Source: JAGXLC01 sp964585385 (lineage in GTDB: Bacteria; Bacteroidota; Bacteroidia; Bacteroidales; UBA12077). From it: a stretch of 64,000 nt of DNA. Positions within the stretch are counted from its first letter, which is position 1. Each line of letters starts with the position of its first letter. The stretch covers positions 124,001 to 188,000 of the forward strand of contig CAZPDP010000001.1 in assembly GCA_964585385.1 (NCBI GenBank), read 5' to 3'. The translations under genes were made by a program, and so were the position numbers. This document shows, one piece after another, positions 9,482 to 17,240 of the stretch. The notes under the pieces were generated by a model. The model saw nothing but the letters and a program-made list of their open reading frames with translations. It searched no databases and was not told where the DNA came from.

Positions 9482-10291
9482 TTAGTCAAAGGTGGCCAAT
9501 TCCTCATATAAATTGACTTTGAAAGATTTAATTTCCCAATCTTCCGGCTCAATAAGATCGGTAAGTGTGTTATATTGCCCAAATTGTATATTGTTTTGAA
9601 TATTCGTGATTACTTTGAAATTTGCCGGACTGCTGTTTAACGATTCATAAAACCTTGCCAGGATATTATAACGAAGCCTCTGCTTTTCCAAAAATTCAGG
9701 AGTATCTGAAAATACTTTTTCAAAATGACGGAATCTTTGCTCAGCATTGTTTAACACCTTTTGAGCTAAATTATCCACGGGAACTTTTCTTAATAGGTAT
9801 ATTTCCGCGTATCTTAGTATACCGATGTATCCAAAAGCATCTAAATCATCTGCTATTGATAGAATAGTCAACAATTGAATTGTATTTGAATTCAAAGAAA
9901 CTGGATTATAGTTTTTCTTATCATCATGATGTTCAATTGCCTTTAGAATTTCTTTAAAATATGAAGTTTTTTTTAATGTATTCCTTTCGAAGTATTCTTC
10001 ACATATTTCCCGGCTTTTTTTTCCGTGTTTTTCATCGCGTGTATACTTCATGCCTGAATCATGGAAATAAGATGCGATAATGAGTCCCTCTGTAAATTCC
10101 CTGGAAAATCTTATATTCATTTTAAGAGATAATGTATAGAGCAATTCTTTAGCAAAATACCAAACTCTTGCATGGTGTTTTTCATCATGGGAGGGTAATG
10201 TCCGGTGAGCAAAATTTTTTTTGCAAAAGGTAAAAAGCCTGGGTTTCCACCTGTTCTCAGTGGAGTCTATAATCTCATTGAAATTATGCAT
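9482..10291 (-). CDS. HD-domain metal-dependent phosphohydrolase-like protein
   Basis: A 269-residue cytoplasmic protein with an HD pattern: His35/His39-His40 in HDEKHHARVW, His77-Asp78 in SYFHDSGM, His121-His122 in AIEHHDDKK, and Asp148-Asp149 in SIADDLDAFG. That set is complete enough to bind two metals and hydrolyse a phosphoester, perhaps a nucleotide or second messenger. There is no attached sensor or synthetase domain, so the substrate is unknown. The gene is convergent with the FAH gene and lies downstream of a terminator that closes the preceding small gene. Confidence 0.75.
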   Translation of the reverse strand: MHNFNEIIDSTENRWKPRLFTFCKKNFAHRTLPSHDEKHHARVWYFAKELLYTLSLKMNIRFSREFTEGLIIASYFHDSGMKYTRDEKHGKKSREICEEYFERNTLKKTSYFKEILKAIEHHDDKKNYNPVSLNSNTIQLLTILSIADDLDAFGYIGILRYAEIYLLRKVPVDNLAQKVLNNAEQRFRHFEKVFSDTPEFLEKQRLRYNILARFYESLNSSPANFKVITNIQNNIQFGQYNTLTDLIEPEDWEIKSFKVNLYEELATFD

Positions 10292-10306
10292 CTTCTGTCT
10301 TTATGG

Positions 10307-10345
10307 AAATAAAAAAGCAGAAAAGTTGGGCTTTTCTGCTTTTCA
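10307..10345 (-). terminator. Rho-independent terminator after the small DNA-binding gene
   Basis: A 13-bp perfect stem (plus-strand arms 10313-10325 and 10331-10343, loop TTGGG) is followed on the minus strand by a T-run. It lies 20 bases beyond the stop of the leftward small gene at 10364 and just before the start of the HD gene. Confidence 0.8.
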
Positions 10346-10363
10346 TTGGTAGTATTTCCTACA

Positions 10364-10624
10364 TTAATTTTTTTGGCCTTCTTTTTCTTCTTCAGCAATT
10401 TTTAAGGCCATATTGAGTATTGTTGGGTCATCTATTGTAACAGCACCACCATCAGGGCCTGGTCCAAAATGGATACCTACGCTCTCACCTCTGTCGTAAT
10501 TGGAACCACCAAAATAATTCCTAACGGTTTCTTCATTCATTTCAAGTCTTTCTGCTATCTTTCTGATTCCGCCATGAGGCAGGCTGTCTTTGATTTTACG
10601 TAACTCATTGAATGTTATTGTCAT
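10364..10624 (-). CDS. Short helix-turn-helix DNA-binding protein
   Basis: An 86-residue protein. The N-terminal half (FNELRKIKDSLPHGGIRKIA then ERLEMNEETVRNYFGG) reads as a helix-turn-helix. The C-terminal half has a glycine-rich turn (HFGPGPDGGAVTIDD) and an acidic helix. The pattern resembles small, widely conserved Bacteroidota DNA-binding proteins of unknown target. It has its own terminator and no clear operon partner. It could be a nucleoid or global regulator; that is inference. Confidence 0.7.
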   Translation of the reverse strand: MTITFNELRKIKDSLPHGGIRKIAERLEMNEETVRNYFGGSNYDRGESVGIHFGPGPDGGAVTIDDPTILNMALKIAEEEKEGQKN

Positions 10625-10809
10625 AGCAAAGTGGTTTTAATTTAAGAATCATATAAAATTAATAAATTTTTAACATAGTCTAAAATTTATTACCAGTTTT
10701 TTGAGCTATACTATGCCGGTTCTATTTATATTCAATGTTCTTTATTACAGATACTTAAATCTAAATTAAAAGGGCCTGTCAGGGTTTTTCACATTTTTTA
10801 ACTTATAAA

Positions 10810-11676
10810 TTAGAAGAAATTTTTGAGCGACATTTTATTGGGGGATTTTTGCAGCTTTTTTAGAGCTATTTTTTTAATTTGTCTTACACGTTCCCTTGAT
10901 AATCCCATTCTATGGGCAATTTCTTCCATAGTTAATGGGTGTTTTTTATTCAGACCAAAGTAATATTCGATGATTAGTTTTTCCTGAATGGTTAGATTTC
11001 TGAGTGCAGCGTTTATTTCTGTGGTTAATGATTCTGAAATAAGTCCTACATCAGGTGATGGCATATTGTTAATGTCAAGTAAATCATTGAGTCTTGTATC
11101 ATTATCATCTGAATTTAATATAGGAACATCCAGAGAAAGAGGCCGGCTTTTTATTTTAGTAGCCACTTTGATATTTTCTTCTGATATTTCTGTCTGGCCA
11201 GATATTTCCTCATCGGTTGGTTCCCGCTGATATTTCTGCTCCAGCTCAAGTATAGCTTTATTAATCTTATTTACATTGGCAATCTTATTTAAAGGCAAAC
11301 GGATTACTCTTGAATGCTCTCCTATGGCTTGTATTATGGCTTGTCTAATCCACCAAACAGCGTAAGAGATAAATTTAAAACCTCTGGTTTCATCAAATCT
11401 TTGAGCTGCCTTAATAAGTCCGAGGTTTCCCTCATTTATTAAGTCCTGAAGGGTCAGCCCCCTGTTTTGATATTGCTTTGCCACTGATACGACAAATCGC
11501 AGGTTGGCTGTTACTAGCTTTTCTAATGCCTGCATGTCGCCTTTTTTGATTTTCCTGGAAAGCTCAACTTCTTCTTCAGGAGTAATTAACTCACATTTGC
11601 TAATATCCTGTAAATATTTATCTATTGCTCCATTTGACCTGTCTGTAATTTGTCTTGTAATAACCAGTTGTTTCAT
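10810..11676 (-). CDS. RpoD-like (group 1/2) sigma-70 factor
   Basis: A 288-residue sigma factor. Region 1.2 is DKYLQDISKCELITPEEEVE, region 2 is NLRFVVSVAKQYQNRGLTLQ and RGFKFISYAVWWIRQAI, region 3 is the AIGEHSRVIRLPLNKIAN stretch, and region 4.2 is MGLSRERVRQIKKIALKKL. It lacks the long region 1.1, as do Bacteroidota primary sigma factors. I start it at ATG 11676 because MKQLVITRQITDRS matches the usual MRQLKITKSITNRES opening. From memory of Bacteroidota RpoD it is noticeably divergent in regions 3 and 4 (for example NLTIQEKLIIEYYFG), so it may be a paralogue rather than the housekeeping factor. An RRM gene lies just upstream. Confidence 0.85.
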   Translation of the reverse strand: MKQLVITRQITDRSNGAIDKYLQDISKCELITPEEEVELSRKIKKGDMQALEKLVTANLRFVVSVAKQYQNRGLTLQDLINEGNLGLIKAAQRFDETRGFKFISYAVWWIRQAIIQAIGEHSRVIRLPLNKIANVNKINKAILELEQKYQREPTDEEISGQTEISEENIKVATKIKSRPLSLDVPILNSDDNDTRLNDLLDINNMPSPDVGLISESLTTEINAALRNLTIQEKLIIEYYFGLNKKHPLTMEEIAHRMGLSRERVRQIKKIALKKLQKSPNKMSLKNFF

Positions 11677-11799
11677 GTATAAAATATTATTAAATGAAGG
11701 AATGGGGTAACACACTTGAAACCCATTTTTAATAGTTGCATTTCTCCTTAAGTATAAATCTTTTTAGCACCCCAATTATTTCAGAATTAGATAGGATTT

Positions 11800-12063
11800 T
11801 TAGTATTTCCTGTAAGTATTTCTTTTTGGCCTGGCAATGTTGACCTTTATTCTTTTTCCATTTATTTCCCTGCTGTTCAGTCTTTCCAGGGCTTTTTTTG
11901 CATCTTCCTTATTTTCCATCTCTACAAAACCAAAACCTTTACTTGTATTGGTTTCTTTGTCTATGATAATTTTTGCTGATTTGACATCCCCAAATTCTTC
12001 AAAGAGTTTTTTTAGATCATCGTCATTTAAGTTGTAATCTAAGTTACCTACATATAGATTCAT
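11800..12063 (-). CDS. RRM RNA-binding protein
   Basis: A single RNA recognition motif filling 87 residues. RNP2 is LYVGNLDY (residues 3-10) and RNP1 is KGFGFVEM (about 43-50), followed by the second helix and a basic tail (IARPKRNTYRKY). Such short RRM proteins are common in Bacteroidota and cyanobacteria; some are cold-inducible and act on mRNA. The gene is preceded by a long untranslated region. It sits upstream of, and in the same direction as, the sigma factor gene, but 120 bases separate them. Confidence 0.9.
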   Translation of the reverse strand: MNLYVGNLDYNLNDDDLKKLFEEFGDVKSAKIIIDKETNTSKGFGFVEMENKEDAKKALERLNSREINGKRIKVNIARPKRNTYRKY

Positions 12064-12765
12064 AGTGAATTTTATTTATTGGTGGATTTTAGTATAGTGC
12101 GGAATTTATGGTTCATCTCAACGCTTTCAGGTATTATTGGCTTGCTGCATAAAAACGTAACAGTCAAAATTACGAATATTTTATCGTAAATGAAAATTTA
12201 TTTTTTTATCACAATGATTCTAATAGTTTGAATACTATTGTGTTATAGTCTGAATTAAGAATAGAAGTAAAATATCCGGGGATACTGCTACCAGAGTATC
12301 TTAAGGAGGAAGTAATGATATTACGTTCTAAATAGTGACGTCTATTAAAAGAGATAGAAGAGTATTGATTGAGAATTTTAATTGAAGAGGCAGGAATACA
12401 GTATAGTACCTTATATTAATGATTTCTTTCTTTGATTCAATTATTTTGAGTATTCTTTCATTCAACTGAAAGCTTATTTGTATTTATTTTAATTTTGAGA
12501 AATGGAGATAATTAACTTATTCGTTATCAATGACTATAGAGTTTACATAGTTTTTGGCCATTCTCATTCTTTATAGAGAACAAATAATCTACTTCGCTGT
12601 AATACAACATGTAATGATTTCTATTTCAATTTGATTCCTTATTTATAATTTGTATATTTGAGAAAGGTTGCAATTGAGGTATTTATATTTATCACCGATA
12701 TAGTCAGATGTAATAACTTTGTCTTATATCCTGACGTGTATTGATTATTAATGGTTTAATTACGG
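12064..12765. other. 700-bp AT-rich intergenic region without a gene
   Basis: Divergent spacer between the leftward RRM gene and the rightward gene at 12766. All reading frames are broken within about 25 codons and I find no tRNA-like fold. Near the RRM gene there is one TAATTTTG-type element on the minus strand (12165-12172) without a partner box. At the right end there is a complete promoter for the rightward gene. The rest has no recognisable content; a decayed gene or an untranslated leader are both possible. Confidence 0.6.
12631..12660 (+). promoter_or_regulatory. Bacteroidota-type promoter of the gene at 12766
   Basis: TTG at 12631-12633, a 19-base spacer, and TATATTTG at 12653-12660 match the TTG-N19-TAnnTTTG consensus exactly. 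Transcription would begin near 12667, leaving a leader of about 100 bases before the ATG at 12766. Confidence 0.55.
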
Positions 12766-13482
12766 ATGAATTACCCCGTTGACATACAGATATCTTTTTT
12801 AACTTCTCCCAATCAACCCATAGAATTGATTATAGTTGTCTTGCTGATAGTCTATATAGGCTATTTACATTTTCTACTTTCAAAAAAAGGTATTCAAATG
12901 AAGCGTTTTCAGGAACGTCTCAATCTTTTCCAGAAAGATATTGACAAATCCGTGGAAAAGGAACCCTCGAAATCAGCTGAAAAGCGTGATTTTTTACTGG
13001 ATAAGGAAATTCTCGATTTCATATTTGAAAATGATAAAGCCCGTAAAATATTTGTTCATTATACCAAAGATAAGTCTGATGCAGATAAAATTCTGAAAGA
13101 AGGGTTTAAATTTATTGATTCATTTTACAAGACAGCAGAAGCGGTACGAAATGATGTTACAGATCTTCTCTACAAACACAACAGACATAAATCTTATGGA
13201 GATTATCTCATTGTAATTAGTATAGACAAGGATATATATAATTATTATCTTAAACAAGCCGATAAGGTTTCTTCCTATGAGATTGTTGTAGAACAATTGC
13301 TTACTGAGAAGCCCCCTTATTTGAACGAAGACTCAGAAATGGTTTACACTTTCCATCACAAATTTATTAAGGGCCATATCAACTATGTAAATGGCGAAAT
13401 CACAGAAAATTCTGATTTCAACCCCACTTATAATTCAAACCATTTTTACGAAAATCTCAAAAAGCTCACTTTCGGTGGTTAA
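12766..13482 (+). CDS. Membrane-anchored protein of unknown function with a weak ART-like signature
   Basis: 238 residues. There is one membrane helix (residues about 19-37, LIIVVLLIVYIGYLHFLLS), then a charged coiled-coil linker (40-72), then a globular domain. In that domain HYT (98-100) is followed by ILKEGF (109-114) and later by YGDYLIVISID (144-154). His-x-Thr followed by an Ile-Leu-x-x-Gly-Phe helix is the opening pattern of several ADP-ribosyltransferase-fold families, but I cannot locate a convincing catalytic glutamate motif. The gene stands alone with its own promoter and ends convergent with the kinase-like gene. Function unknown. Confidence 0.6.
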   Translation: MNYPVDIQISFLTSPNQPIELIIVVLLIVYIGYLHFLLSKKGIQMKRFQERLNLFQKDIDKSVEKEPSKSAEKRDFLLDKEILDFIFENDKARKIFVHYTKDKSDADKILKEGFKFIDSFYKTAEAVRNDVTDLLYKHNRHKSYGDYLIVISIDKDIYNYYLKQADKVSSYEIVVEQLLTEKPPYLNEDSEMVYTFHHKFIKGHINYVNGEITENSDFNPTYNSNHFYENLKKLTFGG

Positions 13483-13507
13483 TTATTTTATTTCTTCTAT
13501 TGATACG

Positions 13508-14245
13508 TTAATCGATTAAATCTTTATTCCATTCTTCAGCAAAGTTGGGCTTTTCTCCATTCAGGATACTCACAAATGCCAGTAATGACTTTCGTGAATC
13601 GCCAACAGGATAATAGAAAGCATCCCAGTTTTCGCTGTCTTCGCCATCATGGTTGGGGAGAACATATTCAAAAAAATGGGCATCCTGTAATTCCCGATAA
13701 GCACTACCGGCTCTTCTCTCTATGTTTTCGAGGTCCTTCAGAGATAATTCTCCTTTTTGTTTTCTTGTTCTTCTTAAAAGTTTTCGGCGCATAACATCAG
13801 TGATTATTTTTTCCGGTTCTGAATTGGGATCCGTTTTAATGGCTTTTATTTCTTCTTTTGACAGAGGTGCCATAAAAATGCTGAGACGGTCAATATCACT
13901 CAAGCTTTCATGTGTCTGAAGGGTTCTGCCGACAAAAGGATTTCCTTCAAAAAAGACATCTCCTTTATTCAGATTAGCTTTTAGCTCCTGAATATCCAGT
14001 GCTTGTAAATCTCCTCTAACATCCATGACAACATATCTTACCTGCGATTTTAATTTTTCAATATGTTTTCTCGGACGAAAATGGTAATCAATACCATCAA
14101 TTTCTCCTGGTCTGGGTGAACGGCTATTATAAAGTACAATATTTTTCAGTTTCTTTTTAAGTTCTGGATAAAAACGTCCCATAGCTTTTTCTAAAGGACT
14201 TTTTCCCACGCAGGAGGGTCCTGAAAGTATGACTAATCTTCCCAT
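13508..14245 (-). CDS. Guanylate-kinase-like P-loop protein
   Basis: About 245 residues, with a Walker A loop GPSCVGKSP near the start and a GMP-binding-like block YNSRSPRPGEIDGIDYHF (residues about 39-56) that parallels the TTRxxRxGExxGxDYxF motif of guanylate kinases. A basic lid-like stretch (MRRKLLRRTRKQKG) follows near residue 150. The C-terminal 70 residues are an extension not found in ordinary Gmk (about 205 residues). The P-loop ends Lys-Ser-Pro where Lys-[ST]-Thr is usual. It may be a specialised nucleotide kinase, not the housekeeping enzyme. I chose ATG 14245 over an upstream TTG at 14260. Confidence 0.7.
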   Translation of the reverse strand: MGRLVILSGPSCVGKSPLEKAMGRFYPELKKKLKNIVLYNSRSPRPGEIDGIDYHFRPRKHIEKLKSQVRYVVMDVRGDLQALDIQELKANLNKGDVFFEGNPFVGRTLQTHESLSDIDRLSIFMAPLSKEEIKAIKTDPNSEPEKIITDVMRRKLLRRTRKQKGELSLKDLENIERRAGSAYRELQDAHFFEYVLPNHDGEDSENWDAFYYPVGDSRKSLLAFVSILNGEKPNFAEEWNKDLID

Positions 14246-14477
14246 TTTTTTTGAATTCAATTTACTAAAACTTTAGGGCTTTATCAATTTAGGAGTTTTC
14301 CTTATTCACAATACAGTAATTGAAAAAAATATGAAATGAAGGAACATGTTACAGAACGGAATCTGGTGCTTAAAAGGGAATATTCGTGACGTTAAAAGTG
14401 AGTTCCTGTGCATGTATTGAATATTGCACAGATTATGAAATCGTTATGGTATTTTTTAAAGATTTAACACTGAATAT

Positions 14478-14509
14478 TTGGGAATGTTATAAAATTGTTT
14501 TTATTTTTG
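14478..14509 (+). promoter_or_regulatory. Promoter of the tetR-lolA-ABC operon
   Basis: TTG at 14478-14480, a 21-base spacer, and TATTTTTG at 14502-14509 give a full Bacteroidota promoter. The expected start site is about 14516, some 90 bases before the TetR ATG. Confidence 0.6.
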
Positions 14510-14522
14510 AACGAACGTTTAA
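14507..14522. promoter_or_regulatory. Candidate TetR operator dyad
   Basis: TTGAACGAACGTTTAA is a 16-base pseudo-palindrome (TTrAACG-AA-CGTTyAA): six of seven positions pair across a two-base centre. It overlaps the end of the -7 element and the expected start site, the classical location for autorepression by the TetR encoded immediately downstream. Confidence 0.55.
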
Positions 14523-14606
14523 CCAAAAAATGTTTATTAAGCTTTCGGGCATTTATAATTATAAAGTTTATGACTGGCCAGTTAATTTTTTAAAAATGAA
14601 TAAGTT

Positions 14607-15200
14607 ATGTCACCTAGAACAGAAGAACAATACAGGGAAATCAGGGAGGAAAAGAAGGCTTTAATAAGAGAAGCTGCCCTGGAGCTATTTGCTAAAGGTG
14701 GATATCACGCTACTTCTATAAGTAAGATTGCGGAAAAAGCAAATATCTCCAAAGGATTAATTTACAATTATTTTGACAGCAAAGAAGATGTTATAAAAGA
14801 CCTGTTGGATGAAGGAATCCAGAGAATGTTGGGGGGGCTGGATATGAATAAAGATGGAATTCTCCAGAGAGAAGAAGTGGAGAATTATCTGAATGAGATA
14901 TTTGATATTATTAAGGCCAATCCTGAATTTTGGAAGCTATACTTTAGCGTATCCCTTCAGCCGGCTATATATAATCTGGTGAAGGAGAAGATTGAGGATT
15001 ATACAATGCCTATTTTTAAAATGATTACCAATTATTTTAAAGAACAGGATCTGAAAAACCCGGAAACAGAAACAATGATTTTTGCAGCGCTATTAGATGG
15101 TATTGGGTTCCATTTTATTATGGATCCTGAGAATTACCCAATCGATAGGGTGAAAAAAATATTAATTGAACGATATGTCAAATTTTCTAAAACAATGTAA
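14607..15200 (+). CDS. TetR/AcrR-family regulator with an EF-hand-like loop
   Basis: 197 residues. The N-terminal helix-turn-helix is canonical (AALELFAKGGYHATSISKIA, then ISKGLIYNYFDSKEDV, residues about 23-62). The ligand domain follows. Between the DNA-binding head and the core sits DMNKDGILQREE (79-90), which fits the 12-residue EF-hand calcium loop at positions 1, 3, 5, 6 and 12 and is flanked by predicted helices. That is unusual in this family. The gene begins the operon with the LolA-like and ABC genes, one base separating it from the next start, and a dyad overlaps its promoter, so it probably represses the whole operon. A G7 run occurs at 14831-14837. Confidence 0.9.
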   Translation: MSPRTEEQYREIREEKKALIREAALELFAKGGYHATSISKIAEKANISKGLIYNYFDSKEDVIKDLLDEGIQRMLGGLDMNKDGILQREEVENYLNEIFDIIKANPEFWKLYFSVSLQPAIYNLVKEKIEDYTMPIFKMITNYFKEQDLKNPETETMIFAALLDGIGFHFIMDPENYPIDRVKKILIERYVKFSKTM

Positions 15201-15201
15201 A

Positions 15202-15972
15202 ATGAAACGCAAGAAATTTATATCATTTCAACTATTGCTTATTTTGATGATAGCTCCGTTCATGAGCCTGAGTCAAACTCTTAGTGCTAAAGAAATTATG
15301 AAGGAAGCGGAAGACCAATGGCAGGGCGAAGAGTCGAGTATTAGCCGAATGACTATGAAAATTGTTCGTCCTTCCTGGGATCGTACAATAAAGATGAAAA
15401 GCTGGATAAAAGGAAGAAAACATGCTCTTACGCTGGTAACTGCACCTGCGAATGAAAAAGGGCAGACATTCCTGAAAAGAGAGAATAATATGTGGCATTG
15501 GATGCCTTCTATTGGACGACTTATAAAACTTCCTCCTTCCATGATGTCTGAAGGCTGGATGGGGTCAGATTATACGAATGATGATATGCTGAAAGAATCT
15601 TCCATAGTGGTTGATTATCATCACAAGCTAATAGGAGAGGAAGAAATCAATAAAACAATGTGTTATAAACTTGAATTGATACCTAAGGAAGAGGCAGCTG
15701 TAGTATGGGGAAAGGTACTTAAGTGGATATCCAAAGACTATTTTCTTCAATTGAAATCAGAATATTATGATGAAGACGGTGAGCTCATCCGTACTGAAAT
15801 TGCGGGCCAGGTAAAGGAAATGGATGGCAGGATGATACCCACCCATGTGGAAATTATTCCGGAGGATGAAAAAGGTAAAAAGACCGTCGTTACTATGGAA
15901 GAAATTAAGTTTAACAGAGATATTCCGGATAGTTTCTTCTCCCAGCAAAACATGAAAAGAGTAAGACCTTGA
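15202..15972 (+). CDS. LolA-like outer membrane lipoprotein-sorting protein
   Basis: 256 residues with a signal peptide (FQLLLILMIAPFMSLSQ), then a LolA/LolB-type incomplete beta-barrel: ISRMTMKIVRPSWDRTIKMKS, a WHWMPSIGRLIKLPP block, and TEIAGQVKEMDGRMIPTHVEI. It matches the family annotated as outer membrane lipoprotein-sorting protein, which is distinct from housekeeping LolA and often travels with transporters and outer membrane proteins. It is predicted to carry a lipid or lipoprotein across the periplasm. I start at ATG 15202, immediately after the TetR stop, since an earlier ATG would put extra residues before the signal peptide. Confidence 0.82.
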   Translation: MKRKKFISFQLLLILMIAPFMSLSQTLSAKEIMKEAEDQWQGEESSISRMTMKIVRPSWDRTIKMKSWIKGRKHALTLVTAPANEKGQTFLKRENNMWHWMPSIGRLIKLPPSMMSEGWMGSDYTNDDMLKESSIVVDYHHKLIGEEEINKTMCYKLELIPKEEAAVVWGKVLKWISKDYFLQLKSEYYDEDGELIRTEIAGQVKEMDGRMIPTHVEIIPEDEKGKKTVVTMEEIKFNRDIPDSFFSQQNMKRVRP

Positions 15973-15989
15973 TCTAAAAAGATTCGAAG

Positions 15990-17213
15990 ATGAAAGAATA
16001 TATAAAACTTGCGTGGAGAAATATTTGGCGTAATAAGCGCCGAACACTGATAACAACTGCTTCAATTTTCTTTGCTATATTTTTTGCATTGATTATGAGA
16101 GCTTTCCAGCTAGGTAGTTATGGGAATATGATAGATAATGCTGTTCAGTTGTATACAGGCCACATTCAAATCCATGCTCGAGGGTACTGGGATAATAAAA
16201 GCATCAATAATACACTTGTATACAAAGATGAATTTTTCTCGAAAATAAAGCAGAATGAGAATGTCAGGCAGGTTGTTCCAAGGCTTGAATCTTTTGCCTT
16301 AGGTTCTTCCGGCCCAAAGACAAAGGGGGTATTGGTCATGGGAATTGACCCTGCCAAACAAGATAAAATGTCAAAGCTTTCTGATAAGTTGATTACCGGA
16401 AATTACATTAACGAAGGAGATCAGAGCGTTTTAGTGGGAAAAACGCTTTCTGATTATCTTGAATTAGGTGTGAATGACACCATTGTTTTACTCAGTCAGG
16501 GGTTTCATGGTGCCACAGCTGCAGGAAAGTATAATGTAAAAGGGATTGTTAAGATACCTAAACCCGACCTGGATAATAAAATGGTATATCTGCCCCTTGA
16601 GACAGCACAGCAGATGTATATGGCTTATGACAGGTTAACTACTTTATCGGTTAACCTGCATGATTATGATGAGCTAAATCAAACTGTTGAAACACTTGAT
16701 AAAACTCTTGAGGACGATAAGTATGAAATAATGTCCTGGAAAGAGATAATGCCTGAAATGGTTCAGCAGATAGAGTCTGATAATGCAAGTGGATGGATCA
16801 TGCTTGCCATTCTTTATATCATTATAGCATTTGGTGTATTTGGCACTGTGATGATGATGATTGTTGAGAGGAAAAAAGAATTCGGAGTAATGATTGCTGT
16901 GGGCATGCATAAATTCAAACTATCCATAATCGTTGCTATGGAGATGCTGTTTATTGGCTTGCTGGGACTGTTTAGTGGTATACTGGGTAGCATTCCGGTA
17001 ATATTGTATTTACATCTTAATCCTATCCGGCTGACCGGGAAATTGGCAGAGACAATTGAAGTTTATGGTATAGAGCCTATTATGCCTCTTGCATGGGAGG
17101 TTGGTTATTTTGCTAATCAATTTTTTATTGTGGCCATTATCGTAGTGGTCGCAATAATTTATCCGGTATACAGTATCAAAAAAATATCACCGGTAAAAGC
17201 TATGCGGGGTTAA
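15990..17213 (+). CDS. ABC transporter permease, FtsX/LolC-E family (first)
   Basis: 407 residues. An N-terminal helix after a basic start (AWRNIWRNKRRTLITTASIFF) is followed by a periplasmic MacB-type domain (about 45-270) and three C-terminal helices containing the FtsX domain (VMMMIVERKKEFGVMIAVGM is the cytoplasmic coupling loop; the final helix is FIVAIIVVVAIIYPVYSIKK). This is the topology of MacB/LolCDE permeases, which extract substrates from the outer leaflet instead of pumping through the membrane. It forms a pair with the next permease and the ATPase. Confidence 0.9.
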   Translation: MKEYIKLAWRNIWRNKRRTLITTASIFFAIFFALIMRAFQLGSYGNMIDNAVQLYTGHIQIHARGYWDNKSINNTLVYKDEFFSKIKQNENVRQVVPRLESFALGSSGPKTKGVLVMGIDPAKQDKMSKLSDKLITGNYINEGDQSVLVGKTLSDYLELGVNDTIVLLSQGFHGATAAGKYNVKGIVKIPKPDLDNKMVYLPLETAQQMYMAYDRLTTLSVNLHDYDELNQTVETLDKTLEDDKYEIMSWKEIMPEMVQQIESDNASGWIMLAILYIIIAFGVFGTVMMMIVERKKEFGVMIAVGMHKFKLSIIVAMEMLFIGLLGLFSGILGSIPVILYLHLNPIRLTGKLAETIEVYGIEPIMPLAWEVGYFANQFFIVAIIVVVAIIYPVYSIKKISPVKAMRG

Positions 17214-17240
17214 TCTTTAAATCAATAAATACAAAAAGTT

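Noticed and set aside
12064..12765. A possible CRISPR or RNA gene in the long AT-rich spacer
   Set aside because: No regularly spaced repeats and no clover-leaf or other stable fold could be found by eye.
14386..14664. 92-codon open frame across the tetR promoter
   Set aside because: It overlaps the promoter, the dyad and the TetR start, uses a GTG start and shows no family resemblance.
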